NCBI GenBank assembly: GCA_025677835.1
Contig: JAIXMR010000060.1
Coordinates: forward strand, 1 to 64,000
Source of the DNA: Sporodiniella umbellata
Lineage: Eukaryota; Mucoromycota; Mucoromycetes; Mucorales; Rhizopodaceae
Direction: 5' to 3'
Length of the DNA: 64,000 nucleotides
Below, piece after piece: positions 22,901 through 36,600 of this stretch (positions are counted from its first letter, which is position 1; each line of letters starts with the position of its first letter). Made by a program: the position numbers and the translations under genes. The notes beneath the pieces are model-generated. The model worked only from the letters and a program-made list of their open reading frames with translations, had not been told where the DNA came from and searched no databases.

Positions 22901-24569
22901 TTTGTCAGCCTGATAGCAGAACAGCTCCGTGTGAACATGAGTGGCGAAGAGATAGCTACGGTAGCCACAGTTAGTTGCGAATGCGCACAATGCTCCAAAA
23001 ACCCTGATGCGCCTAGCAACTGCAAGCGACTTAGCTTGATGATGATGACAGAAGACGAAAGACGGTACAGCTTTGATCTGAGAAGAAAACGAGGCGCTAG
23101 TATGGATTGGACCCTTGACCCTACTAGCTGTTTATATAATGATACCCAAAGCGCAATTCAAAGAATAGACAAAGGCAAGCCAGTTTATCTAGGTCAACTT
23201 GACACACGCTCGATAATCGATTCGTGTATGAAGAAAGGCCCCAACAAAGACTATAAAGAAGTCAACTCAGATGTAAACGGAGATTTTGGAGACAACGACG
23301 ACGCCGAAGAAGACCAAAGTATAGACAGCTTAGCGCCTTCCGAGAGATCAACACACACAGAAACTAATGCTGAATCCAGTCGTATCGGCGCAGCTTCTAT
23401 TGCTTCAGACTCTAATGTTCTTCGATCCAAAGTTGTCGAGCTTGATATACCGCCTCTTTCTATGAGCAAAATACAAGACAACGAAAAAACAAACGTAGAC
23501 GATGACAGCATACCTAGACCAATAAGGGAAGCTGGTACCAATTCTGCAAAGAGCTTTATTATGTACTATCGAACTAGCAGACTTGCCAGCCAATTTTGTC
23601 TTATAGAGAGAGATGTCTTATATAAAGTTGGATGGGAGGAACTTATTCACTGCAAATGGACCAAAATGAATCCAAATGGACAAATCAATGTTCCGTTTGT
23701 ATACAGCGATTCTTACGAAAAAAAAGCGGACAATATCAACTACACTCGTCAAAACGAAAAAATAAGAGCACAACAACAAGGCATCGAGTACGTTATACAG
23801 AGATTCAACACTGTTTGTCTCTGGGTATCTTCTGAAATTGTCAGGACTAGAAACATAAACGATAGAGTCAAACTTATAGAAAAATTCATCCGTCTTGCTA
23901 TGGTAAGCTATATAATCTTGGTAAAACAAGAAATTAAGTTATTCAAAATAGAAATGCAAAGACTACTCAAACTATGCTACACTTGTTCAAATACTACTTG
24001 GTCTACAGAGCCCTACAGTCGCCCATTTAGAGAAAACTTGGTCTAAAGTCAGTACTAAGTACTTGAAACAGCTGGGTAGATTGACCGAATTTTCGTCTCC
24101 TATGAAAAACTGGAAGCATATTCGCGATAGCATGACTGAAGTTGCTGAAGAATATGGTAACTCGCCTGCTGAAGTTCAAGTGGAAATGCCTGGAACGACT
24201 GCTGATAAACAAAAATTCAAAAAAACAAGAGTGAAAATGCCCTTTGGTGGATGCATTCCATTTTTGGGTATATATCTTTCAGATCTAGTTTTTAATTCAG
24301 AAAAGCCAAGGCATCTGAGGCCAAATACAGAAAAGCGAAGAATTTACGACGCAAACACAACTAAAAACACACCTGCTTGTCTTGATCTACCTCTGATAAA
24401 CTTCAGAAAATACCGTGTAATTGCAACTGTGATCAAAAGGGTTTTAATTTTCCAAGGACTAGCTATCCGATACTCTTTTGCCGAAGATTTTGCTTTGAAA
24501 GAAAAGTGCCAGGATCTTCATGTACTTGATGCTGCTGTTATCAGAGACATTAGTTCCAAAATTCAGTAG
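19923..24569 (+). CDS. Large Ras guanine-nucleotide exchange factor
   Basis: Core exons end/start at 21104/21182, 21317/21379 and 23902/23952; the stop is at 24569. Two starts fit: ATG 19997 with no further intron (1461 aa), or ATG 19923 with a small exon to 19966 and an intron to 20028. Both preserve the frame; the second uses a weak GTTTGC donor. Residues 1-360 are disordered. A RasGEF N-terminal domain follows (about 360-470: DYAFMTDFFLTYRDFI, FRHWLSNYFVHDFIGN). A roughly 650-residue Ser-rich region with RRxS-type sites comes next. The catalytic CDC25 domain is at about 1140-1460 (NYATLVQILLGLQSPTV, GCIPFLGIYLSDLVFNSEKP). It activates a Ras-type GTPase. The long insert between the two domains recalls Lte1-type proteins. 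Confidence 0.88.
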
Positions 24570-24855
24570 CTTTTTAAAAAATCACTCTGGTAGTGTTATG
24601 TCTTATATTTTATATTCTATATCTTAAACACCAACTTATCCATCTATTTACATATATTTACACATTTAATAAAACAAAAACTTTTAAATTATCTGTAGTT
24701 GTATTAGGTTTATATACTTTCTAGTTTTTTTTTAGTAGTTTTTGTCGGTTTTGTCGATTTTGTCTTTCTTTTTTTCTATCATAAAATAATTTTCTTCTTT
24801 GGTTTATGTCCTGTGCTTTTATATCAGAGCCAACACCTGTAGGAGAGAGAACAAC

Positions 24856-26477
24856 CTACATACTTTTTTCTTTAGTTTTTTTTTCTTTTTCTTTTTTTTT
24901 TTTGGATGGCTGGTATAATTTTACGCTCATAAAACTTTGGGAGTCGATTAGCTTTTTAGGCATATTCTGAAGAATTTGGAAAGCTTCAATAGAATCCTCT
25001 GCTGCCCAAATACTTTCTTCATTCAGCTTGATTATTGTCAAAGCTACTTTGTATAGAATTGTAAAGCCTTCGCCTCTAAAAGTAAAGGTTGAGTGTACTT
25101 CTTGAAAACGTATTATAATTACACAAAAAAAGAATCCCAAATATGTAGCACTGTTTCAATTGGTAGGATATTGATAAATAAAGTCATAAACCAATGATTT
25201 GTTATAAGCGTAATAGGCGGTAGACAATCTTCTTGTTCGCACTCCCAAAAGCATTTTCTAGTAGAGATTTTTGCCCAAACCCCTGGCATCTTTTCATATA
25301 CCAGCATAGTGAGGACAGTCTGCTCAATATTGGCGCCTTCCATTTGCGTATCAAACATGTTTTTTGGAAAAAAGTCATGTACTATAGTATGCAAAAGCCA
25401 AAATGCATGTTCTTCTTCAAAAAGAATAACCAGCAAACCTGATAAAAAGTTAAATGACTGGCAGTATCCAATATCGGGAGAGTGAACACTAAAAGCCAAT
25501 AGGACGTTTTGAAGCTTGTGGATTTTGGACTCTGTTGAATCTATATTAGGTACTATCGAGCTTGTACCTGAACCTTCATTGCATACAAAAAAGGGATTGT
25601 CTGGGAAAGTTCTGTGAAGATCCCTTTGAATCACGATAGCATACTCATTAGATTTGCCCATTTCTATGGCTTTCTTCACCAGCGAACTGTAGAGTCTTGG
25701 GTCCTTATCGATTTTGCATTTTGTGTAGCTATAGTGTACCCATAACTATGGTTGTATTGATATAATGCTTTTCAAAGATTAGCATAATATGCTTTTACCT
25801 CGGGACGTAATTCTCTTGGAATCCCATGCTTCACCCAATCTAAAACTAAAATATAGTATAAAGAGTTATTATGCATACATAAATTAATTCAGTAGTGCAA
25901 CATACATCGTGGATATTTTGATGGAAAGGCCGTATCCTTAGTTAAGTCTTTCCACTCTATGCGTTGCTTTTCCGTTCTTATCTGGCTGTTGTATTCAACC
26001 TTTTTGATTTCATTTATTTCTACCCATTGTATCGGCTTTTTGAACCCGTATATGTCTCTAATATTTTTTTAAAAACATGTTCAAAGAATTAGAATTTGTT
26101 TACCTTGGCTCCAAACTCTGTTTTGTCTTGGTAGAGTCTTTTAAAGGTGTTTTAGCTGATTTCAAAATGTTTTCTTTATTGGTGTTACTTCGAAAGTCCT
26201 GCTGGATCGAATCGTCATTACTGCTTGGAAGAGATGGACAGACCTTTGTTTCAGTAGTGTCTATGATTGAATAAGGAGAGTACGTTACGTTTTTGCTTTG
26301 AAAAACAGTATAGCTTTTTTTTGGAAGAGCATCTTCTTTTGTTTTTTGTGTAGGTGTATTGCTCGATTTGGCTTGTATTGACAGCTCGTGTAAGGCATTC
26401 ATAATTTGTTTTTGCTGCAGCTCTAAGCGAAGCTCGTGTGCGGCATTTGAAGTATAGTCTATTTCAAACAAGTTCAT
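24856..26477 (-). CDS. TBC-domain Rab GTPase-activating protein
   Basis: Five exons on minus: 26477-26104, 26057-25906, 25845-25799, 25745-25123, 25075-24856; 471 aa. ATG 26477 (MNLFEIDYTSN) is the first real methionine; the frame extends upstream only from a TTG. Residues 1-125 are polar. The TBC domain starts at about 178 (VKHGIPRELRPELW) and contains the two catalytic fingers: VIQRDLHRTFPDN with Arg236 and DIGYCQSFNFLSG with Gln287. Later come NHWFMTLFINILPIETVLHI and the terminal GEGFTILYKVALTIIKLNEE. It accelerates GTP hydrolysis by a Rab; the Rab is not predictable. The C terminus is Lys-rich. It converges with the RasGEF gene, with 286 bp between the stops. Confidence 0.92.
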
Positions 26478-27697
26478 AGATGTTTTCTTTGAAATGAAAG
26501 AAAAAAAACACAATAATTTAGGGGCATTGTATAATAAAGAGTCTTTTTTGTCTTTAAGGAGTCTCAAGTTAATATTTTCAAAGAATCTCCTTACTTATAG
26601 TCATGTGCTGCTTTGTTTTGTTTTCAAACGTGGCTGTGTGCTAATGTGCTGTATATAAACTCGTATGCTCTGATTTGTATGTTGGATACATCAGGCATCA
26701 TATCAAGGGGAAATTGTAAAAGCTTTATAGCTTAAACAGAAATGCCAGAAGGAGATGACGCATAGCGAGTATAAAGAAAATAAAAAGTTAAAAAAGCTTT
26801 TTTTTACAAAAAGGACAGAAATTTGCGATTGCTAGCTTTACACTAAATACGAAATGGTAGTAGGTGTTTAAGAAGAATGGAAAGCAGTAAATATCTATTG
26901 GTTTTTTCACTATGCAAAACCAAAATAGTATCTTTTTAACACATATTTGTGCGAGTCTGTTTCTTTTTTTTTTTTTAAGAAAAACAAGAGCAGTGAAAGA
27001 CTACGTATTTTTGTTCAACCAAACTAAGCTAAAGACACTTATTCTGTATTCTAAAAATACGTTCTATATAATATATTGAGCTTAGATTGATAGTAGCAGC
27101 TCTAGTTTGAACCTCTTTGAGATGTCTCAATTACTGTGCTGTTTACTAAATAAACAGGCAGGCTCTACACTCAGGGGCAAAAGAATCGAAGCTGAAACAA
27201 TCTGGGTCTGTCTGATCTTTAAAGAAAAAAAACTCGTGAACCAGCAAAGCTTTTTACCGTTTGTATACGCGTCAATATAACATACGCTAAAAAGATTATG
27301 TAAATACACTAATAGTACTAACTAGTGTATAATTATTGAAAATAATCAAAAGAGGCCCTCTCTGACGGGAAAGTATACTTAGTTCAGCTAGAATCTTATT
27401 TGTTAAATAAAAGTCCACTACCAATCAAATTACGATAAATTTATATAAAGCTTATTTATACTTTGTCTCCTTTCGTTCCCCTTTGTTTTTATTCGAAAAC
27501 TTAGTCGCTTTTTTTTTCTTATTTGCAAAATATCGCCTGTCCTTGAGTTATATTAAAAGGAAAAGCATATTTAACAAGAAAAAAAAAAGCACGCTTTTTC
27601 GGCAAAACTATCCTTTTTTTACATTTTACTTTTTTCTTTGGAAAGTTTGTTTATACCTTTACTCAAATAACAAAACAAACATCCCTTCAAAAGGAAA
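26478..27697. other. Divergent intergenic region between TBC gene and dynein
   Basis: 1.2 kb separates two genes transcribed away from each other, so it must hold both promoters. No TATA box is convincing. The dynein side is T-rich (27505-27640). No ncRNA recognised. Confidence 0.5.
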
Positions 27698-30600
27698 ATG
27701 CTCGAAGACGAATCTACTCTTAATCCAGTTTCCTCTATTGGCGCAGCTTCTGAGCCTGAGGCCTTAATCGTTTTCGATTACCACAAGCTTCAAGAATACT
27801 TTGAACAATTACTTCCCTTGATTTTGGGCGCTGATGTGTCCGATCTCGAAAACACGCTTTTTGCTTATCCAGATACTGCAGAAAAATTTAAACGCTTTGC
27901 TAACGATGTTCAAACTCCAGTCATTTTCATTCTCAAAGAGAGGGACAATGTCAAAGATGAAGGTGACACTTTGTACTTGACAAATTATTGACAGCTTATT
28001 AACCCCTTTTTCTTTGCACCTACTTTTTTTTTTAAAAAAAAAAAAAAGCAGATGATACCACACCTATCACTTACTCATATACTGTATCTCAAGAAATTTC
28101 ATACCTCCCAACTCATGTGGGTTCTTTGGCAGTTATTAAGCGATCGCCTACGCTTGATCAGTCTAGACCTTTACAAAACCAACTGCAATTAATCAATTTA
28201 CCAGGCGCTCCCAATGCCAGCGAACCCGGTCAAACAAGCGCTTATGAATTCTTGCATTCATATATTCATTTGGCTGTCAGCCCGTATTTTGATGCCTATG
28301 TCAATGCTAGGTATGGCAAGGCTGTCAATGAGAATAGCTCTAAAAGCAAGAATGAAGACAACAAAATGGGTGTTCCTATGGCTAAGAAAAAAATGGCAGA
28401 GCTCGAACTGAGTTTGCTTCACCTTCAGCAAAATGTCGAAATTCCCGAGATATCGCTGAATATTCATCCTGTTGTTCAAAGAGCTGTTGACAAAGTAGGT
28501 CTTAAATACGTAAGCTTGTTTGCTAATACAATTATAAAGTGTCGTGAGCAAAACAAAAGAGTTACTGTAGAAGCTGTTGACTCTACCCTTTTCTCTGATT
28601 CCTCGTTTCTTAACAAACTCCAAAGTGATGTCAATGGATGGATCAAAGAAATTCAAAAAGTTACCAAAATGTCTCGCGATCCTGCTAGTGGCACAGCGAT
28701 TCAAGAAATCAACTTTTGGCTCAGTATGGAAAGCGCTTTAGAAAAGATAGATGAGCAGCTCAAAAGCGATCAAATCAGTAAGCTAGTTTTGAAAAGTATG
28801 ACTGAAAAGCGCCTAAACTTTTTTGATAGCTTTAACACTTGATATATTGAAACACGCTAAGCGTTTTCATGCAACTGTTAGTTTTATTGCTGATACCGGT
28901 TTGAAGGAAGGGATGGAACGAGGTACCTTTTTTTTCTAAAAAAACTTTTAAACATACATGACTTAATGAACGAATTCTTTTAAATAGTTCATAAATACAA
29001 TCAGTTGATGAAAGACTTTCCTCTCAATGAGCTTCTTTCGGCTACTGATCTTGATAAAATTCGAGAGTCATTACACATGATTTTTGGACATTTAAACAAG
29101 AAACTTAAACTATCGTAAGGCTTTGATATAAAAAAATTAGTAGGAAAACTAAGCAACATTTTGATATAGACCTTACCCAATTCGCCGCGCGCTTCCTTTG
29201 GTAGAAGCCATTTCAAAAGATCTTAACGATCAGCTTTTGAAAGTACTTGGAAGCCGACGTATGATGTACATGGAGTACGACGATTTTGAACGTACAACGT
29301 CGGGAGCTGAATCCGTCTTCCACACTTGGGACGATTTGATAAAAGAGTTTACTAATGTTGCTCGAGATGTTACCCGTAAACGATCAGAGAAGTTTCTGCC
29401 TATCAAAATCAATCCAGCACATGCAAAGCTTCAAGAGCGAGTGAACTTTGTACGTGCTTTTAGAAAACAGCACGAGCAATTGCATCAAACAATTGTACGA
29501 GTAATGACAAGTCCTCGTGCTAAGAAGGCTACTATTGTCGTCGATGGTCAAGTCAAAAGTATCATGGAAGAAGAGGAGAGTGTTAGTATTAGCGATGTAA
29601 ACGCTGTTGAAGAGGTCAAATTGGCTTATGAAAGTGTAAAGAATATCGACGTACTTGATGTTTCTCCTGGTACGTTTTGATGCATTTCGGCTGGTAGACA
29701 TTTTCTAATATAAAGTTTTATTCTAGAGGGAACTGAAATATGGGTCCAAGCTGAAACTGCGTACAATGAAAGGGTTTCCCGTGTTGAAAACCAGATTATT
29801 TCTCGTTTGCGCGACCGTTTGGGTACAGCAAAAAGTGCAAATGAAATGTTTAGAGTGTTTTCAAAATTCAATGCTTTATTTGTTCGCCCAAAGATTCGTG
29901 GCGCTATTCAAGAATACCAAACGCAATTGATCGATAGCGTCAAAGAAGATATCAACAAACTACATGACAAATTTAAGATGCAGTATAGAAATTCAGAAGC
30001 ATATCACATGGCTCAGCTTCGCGATCTTCCCCCTATTTCAGGAGCTATTATTTGGGCTCGTCAAATAGATAGACAGTTGTCTCTTTATATGAGGCGCGTA
30101 GAAGACGTTCTTGGTAAGGGATGGGAGCTTTATGCCGAGGGACAAAAGCTCCAAGGAGAGAGTAGTAGCTTCCGCAAAAAATTGGATACAAAGCTGATTT
30201 ATGACAATTGGTTACAAGAAATCACTAAGCGCGATCTATCTGTTTCTGGTCGCATCTTCGAAATCTCGCGAAACCGTGTGCAAAAAAACGCACTTGTCCT
30301 TGGTGTTAACTTTGATGGACAAATTATTGCGTTGTTTAAAGAAGTTAGAAACCTGCTGTGGCTCAATTTCCAAGTGCCTCATACAATTTCTAACGTTGCA
30401 AAGGATGCTAAACGTGTGTATCCCTTTGCTGTAAGCTTGATGGAGACTGTTCGTACCTTTTCTCAAACAGTGCATAAAGTAAACCGCAACCCTGAGATAT
30501 CAACTTTGGTTGCTGGTTACCGAAATGAGGTTCACAATATGATCACAAAGGGTATCAATTTGCGTTGGGATTACTTTGTCAATACTTATGACGCCCATCA

Positions 30601-33600
30601 TCGCCCATTGTCATATCTCACTGGAACACCATTGGATGCTAGAGAAAATAGACATGTCATGTTTGTCCGTGAATTTGCCAACGTAGTTTCTACCTTCCAG
30701 GACAAGGTTGATGACCTGATTGGATACTACGATGAAATTGCAAAAGGAGTAGAAGAAATGAAAATATGTTCCTACCAAGCCGAAAAATTTGAAGACGCTC
30801 TTGGACGAATTCAGAAAATTGTGAGATTGCAAAAACTGGTTTCATTTATATGTATATATATGTTAACATATCTTATAGATAGATCGTTTGAACCTTGAAA
30901 ACTACTCCAATCTTGATCAATGGGCTGGTGGACTAGACAAACGTATTGAAACTGTTTTAATCACCCGTCTACAACAGTCCATAAAAGCATGGACAAATGC
31001 ATTTATGGGAATCAACGAAGAGGCCGTCATGCCTGAACCAAGCATTTCTAAAACAAGGCGTAAGAGAAAAACAGGATCGCATCGCGATAGTATAGCTCCA
31101 TCTGAAGAGGTCATAGCACAGAAAATTTCTGATGTTAAGCCTGCTCTTCAGGTTCTCGTACATGAAGTTCGTATCCGAAACCAAGTGATGTACCTTGATC
31201 CCCCCATTGAACAGGCTAGAACTAGCTGGTGGTTCCAACTTCATGACTGGTTAGCTGTTGTTTGCCATCTTCCTCGTATTCAAAGCTCTCGATATGAAGG
31301 AGGTTTAAGCGTCAAAGACAATCCGACAGTTGAAAAAACATACGCTAGTTTGTTAACGCGTATGGGTGACAATTCTCTTGAATATGCCTATCAAATTGTT
31401 GAAGACAAGATCCGTCAAGTAGCTGACTATGTCAACATTTGGTTGCAATATCAATCCCTTTGGGACTTGGAGTCTAGCCATGTGTTTTCTATACTTGAGG
31501 ACGACCTTGGTAAATGGCAACAAATTCTATTAGAAATCAAAAAAGCCAGAGCTACATTTGACAACTCAGAAACTGAGCAGTCGTTTGGCCCTCTTGTTAT
31601 TGACTATGAGCAAGTACAAAGTAAAGTAAATCAAAAGTACGACCAATGGCAGAGAGAAATCCTCAACAAATTTGGCTCGCTTCTGGGGACCTCCGTTAAA
31701 GATTTCCACACTTCTGTTTCTAAAGCGCGTTATGAACTCGAGCAGCAGTCTATCGAAAGTAATTCTACCGGTGAAGCCGTTACATTTATTACATTTGTTC
31801 AAGATCTAAAACGCAAGGTTGCTAAGTGGACGTTGGATGTTGAGCTCTTTAGACAAGGACAAAAAACCCTAGAACGTCAGCGCTTCCAGTTCCCTGGTGA
31901 CTGGGTATATGTAGATCAGATAGATGGCGAGTGGAGCGCCTTCAACGAAATATTGAGCCGAAAGAACAACGCTATTCAAGAGCAAGTCGCTGGGTTACAA
32001 ATGAAGATTGTTGCTGAAGACAAAGTTGTTGAGCAGAAAATCCGCGACATTTGTGCAGAATGGGAGAAAACCAAGCCTGTTCAGGGAGATATTAAGCCAG
32101 ACATTGCTACCAATACGCTCTCTATTTTCGAAGGCCGGGTTACACGTTTGAAGGAGGAATACGATATGGTATGCCGTGCCAAAGAAGCTTTAGATCTGGA
32201 ACAAACATCAGAAGCACGTCTAGACCCTGTACTTGAAGAGCTTCGTGACCTTAAATCTGTATGGACTGCACTTGCTCGCGTATGGCAGTCTTTGAACGAA
32301 ATCCGCGACACACCTTGGACATCGGTGGTTCCTCGTAAGGTTCGCCAAAGCATTGATGAATTGGTTAACTCTACCAAAGAGATGCCAAATCGTATGCGTC
32401 AATATGCTGCATACGAATATATGCAAGACATGCTTCGTCAACTTTTGCGTGTCAATCCTCTTGTAGGAGACCTCAAATCAGAAGCGCTTCGTGAACGTCA
32501 CTGGCGTCAAATATTCAAATCTCTTCGTGTTGAGAATCGCTTTACATTCTCTGAAATGACTATTGGCCATTTATGGGATCTTGATCTTAAACGCAACGAG
32601 ACTGTTGTTAGAGACGTAATTATGCAGGCTCAAGGCGAAATGGCCCTAGAGGAGTTCTTGAAACAAATCAAAGAAACATGGACAGGCTACGTGTTGGATT
32701 TGGTCAACTATCAAAACAGATGTCGCCTTATTCGCGGATGGGATGATTTGTTTACCAAATCAAGCGAACACCTTAACTCGCTCACAGCTATGAAACTGTC
32801 TCCTTACTATAAAGTATTTGAAGAGGATGCTTCATCTTGGGAGGATAAACTGAACCGTATCCATGTCTTGTTTGATGTATGGATTGATGTTCAACGTCAA
32901 TGGGTTTACCTTGAAGGCATTTTCAGTGGAAGTGTAGATATCAAGCACCTTCTCCCAGTAGAAACACAGCGCTTTACTAGCATCAACACTGAGTTTTTGA
33001 CTGTAATGAAAAAGGTTTATAAATCTCCTTTTGTCCTTGATGTTCTCAATATCACAAACATTCAAAAATCCCTCGAACGTCTTGCTGAACTCTTAAGTAA
33101 GATTCAAAAAGCTTTGGGAGAATACCTTGAGCGTGAACGTTCTTCATTCCCTCGATTCTACTTTGTTGGTGACGAAGATTTACTTGAAATCATTGGTAAT
33201 AGCAAAGATATTCTGCGTATCCAAAAGCATTTTAAAAAAATGTTTGCTGGTATCTCCAATATTATGTTGGACGAAGAACAAACTGCAATTACTGGTATGG
33301 CTTCTAAAGAGGGAGAGGAGGTGCTGTTCAAGACACCAGTTTCTATTAAAGAGAACCCCAAGATCAATGATTGGCTGACCTTGTTAGAAAACGAGATGCG
33401 TGTTTCACTTGCTTTGCTCTTGACCGACGCTGTCACTGAATTAGAAAACATCTATAATGCTGATGAAATGAATTCCTCTGATTTCATGGAATGGATCGAT
33501 AGATATCCTGCCCAATTGGTTGTCTTGGCTGCACAAATCATTTGGACACAGTCTGTTGATAAGGCACTGACTACTATTGACGAAGCTAACAATGGAGACC

Positions 33601-36600
33601 AAGAACCTTTGGTTCATGCTGTTAGTTTGATTGAACGAAACTTAAACATTTTAGCCGATGCCGTTTTACTTGACTTACAAGTTATTAAAAGAAGAAAATG
33701 TGAACATCTTGTCACAGAACTCGTACATCAGCGCGATGTAACCCGTCAATTAGTTGCTGACAAGATTTTGTCTCCCAGAGACTTTGCTTGGTTGTACCAT
33801 ATGCGATTCTATTTCAATCACACAGTTGAAAACCCAATCCACCGTTTAAGTATTAACATGGCTAATGCACACAACTACTATGGATATGAATATCTTGGCG
33901 TTGTTGACCGACTTGTTCAGACTCCTTTAACAGACCGATGCTACTTAACATTGACTCAAGCTTTAGAGCAACGACTTGGCGGCTCTCCTTTTGGCCCAGC
34001 TGGTACTGGTAAGACAGAGTCTGTAAAGGCTTTGGGTGTACAATTAGGTCGCTTTGTTCTTGTATTTTGCTGTGATGAAACATTCGATTTCCAAGCTATG
34101 GGGCGAATTTTTATTGGTCTTTGCCAAGTTGGCGCTTGGGGCTGTTTTGACGAGTTTAATCGTCTTGAAGAACGTATCTTGTCTGCTGTATCTCAACAAG
34201 TACAAACCATTCAATTAGGTTTGAAGGAAGCCACCAAAAACCCTGCTCATGAAGTTGAATTGGTTGGCCGAAATGTACGTGTCAATACCGATACCGGCAT
34301 TTTTATTACCATGAATCCTGGCTACGCTGGTCGTTCTAATCTTCCTGATAATTTGAAAAAACTTTTCAGAAGTATGGCTATGACTAAGCCTGATAGAGAG
34401 TTAATCGCTCAAGTAATGCTCTACTCTCAAGGTTTCCGTACTGCTGAAATATTGGCCTCAAAAGTGGTTCCATTGTTCAACTTGTGTGCTGAGCAACTTT
34501 CACCTCAATCCCATTACGATTTCGGTTTACGTGCTCTTAAGAGTGTATTAGTTAGTGCGGGTAACTTGAAGCGTGATCGCCTGACCCTGCTCCGTCAAGA
34601 TATGGAGAAGGGTGAGGTAGATGAGACAGAGTATGCAAAGATTTCTGAGCCTGTTCCTGAGCAGCAGCTATTGATTTCTAGTATTCGCGAAACTGTTGAG
34701 CCCAAGCTGGTTGCTGATGATATTCCTCTTTTGACAAGTTTGCTTGCTGATGTATTTCCTGGTGTTCACTATGCACCTGTCAACTTGGATCGACTTAAAG
34801 AAGAGCTCCGTAAAGTTTGTGATGAGCGCCGTCTTGTCGCCGGAGACGCTTGGATGGACAAAGTTATTCAGCTTTATCAAATTCAAAATATTCATCACGG
34901 TCTTATGATGGTTGGGCCGTCGGGCGCTGGTAAATCCACCGCTTGGAAAACTTTGTTAACTGCTCTTGAGCGTGTCGAAGGGGTAGAAGGCATTGCATAT
35001 ACTATTGACCCGAAAGCAATTGATAAAGACGCGCTTTATGGCACCCTAGACTCTACTACACGTGAATGGACTGATGGTCTTTTCACACATATTCTCCGTA
35101 AAATCGTTGACAACGTTCGTGGTGAAAGTCAAAAGCGCCATTGGATTATTTTTGACGGTGATGTAGATCCCGAATGGGTCGAAAACTTGAACTCAGTACT
35201 TGACGATAACCGTCTTCTTACTTTGCCAAATGGTGAACGTCTCAATTTACCACCCAACGTCCGTATCATGTTTGAAGTGGAAACACTCAAGTACGCTACT
35301 CTTGCTACCGTTTCTCGTTGTGGTATGGTGTGGTTCAGTGAAGATATCATTACTTTACCTATGGTCTTTACTAACTATCTTGAGACCCTTCGTAATGTTC
35401 CTATGGACGAAGTTGAAGAAGAAGGGGCAGTTTCTCGCCGCCGTACTGAAAGTGGTACGGCTGCAGGTGGTGGAGCTGCAGTAGTAGAAGATGGAATATC
35501 TCCCAACTTGCAAACTCAGCGCGCTATTGCTGATGTTATGGCTCCCGATCTATCAGACGATAGTTGCTTGGTGGCTAAATGTTTAGAATATGCATCTACA
35601 CTTGAACATATTATGGACTTTACACGTATGCGTGTACTCTCTACATTCTTTTCTTTGTTAAACAAAACTGTACGAAACGTTTTGGAGTACAATTCTCAGC
35701 ATCCTGATTTCCATATGACTGGTGACCATTTAGAGGGTTATATTAACAAGCGCATTATATATTCTATTATATGGAGCTTCTCGGGTGACGCCAAACTAGA
35801 CCTTCGTGCTGTTCTTGGTGATTTTGTTCGTGGCGTAACTACTTATGAACTTCCACCTCTTATGGACGGTCATACTATTATAGATTATGATATCTCAGTT
35901 ACAAACGGCCAATGGGTTCCTTGGGAATCCAAAGTACCTGTTATTGAAATCGAAACTCACAAGGTATCAGATGCTGATATGATTATTCCTACTGTAGACA
36001 CTATTCGTCATGAAGAAGTGCTATACTCTTGGCTATCCGAGCATAAGCCCTTAATCTTGTGTGGACCGCCTGGTTCTGGTAAAACCATGACTTTGTTTAG
36101 TGCACTTAGAAAACTCCCTGATATGGAAGTTGTTGGTCTTAACTTTTCGAGTGCAACAAACCCCGAACTGGTCCTTAAAACATTTGAGCAGCACTGTGAA
36201 TATAGAAAAACACCGAATGGTGTTGTCTTATCGCCCATTAATATTGGTAGATGGCTTGTTGTATTCTGTGATGAAATCAATTTGCCAGCCACAGACAAAT
36301 ATCATACACAACGTGTTATTTCTTTCCTCAGACAGCTTGTTGAATACAATGGTTTCTGGAGAACAACTGACAAGTCTTGGGTGACTTTGGAACGCATCCA
36401 GTTTGTGGGTGCCTGTAATCCTCCTACAGATCCTGGTCGTGTGCCTTTGTCACACCGTTTCCTTCGCCACGCACCTTTAGTCATGGTTGATTATGCTGGT
36501 CAGCTTTCTCTTATGCAGATCTACGGTACATTTACCCGTGCTATGCTTAAAGTAGTTCCCAACCTTCGAGGATACGCTGAGGCTCTTACAGGCGCTATGG

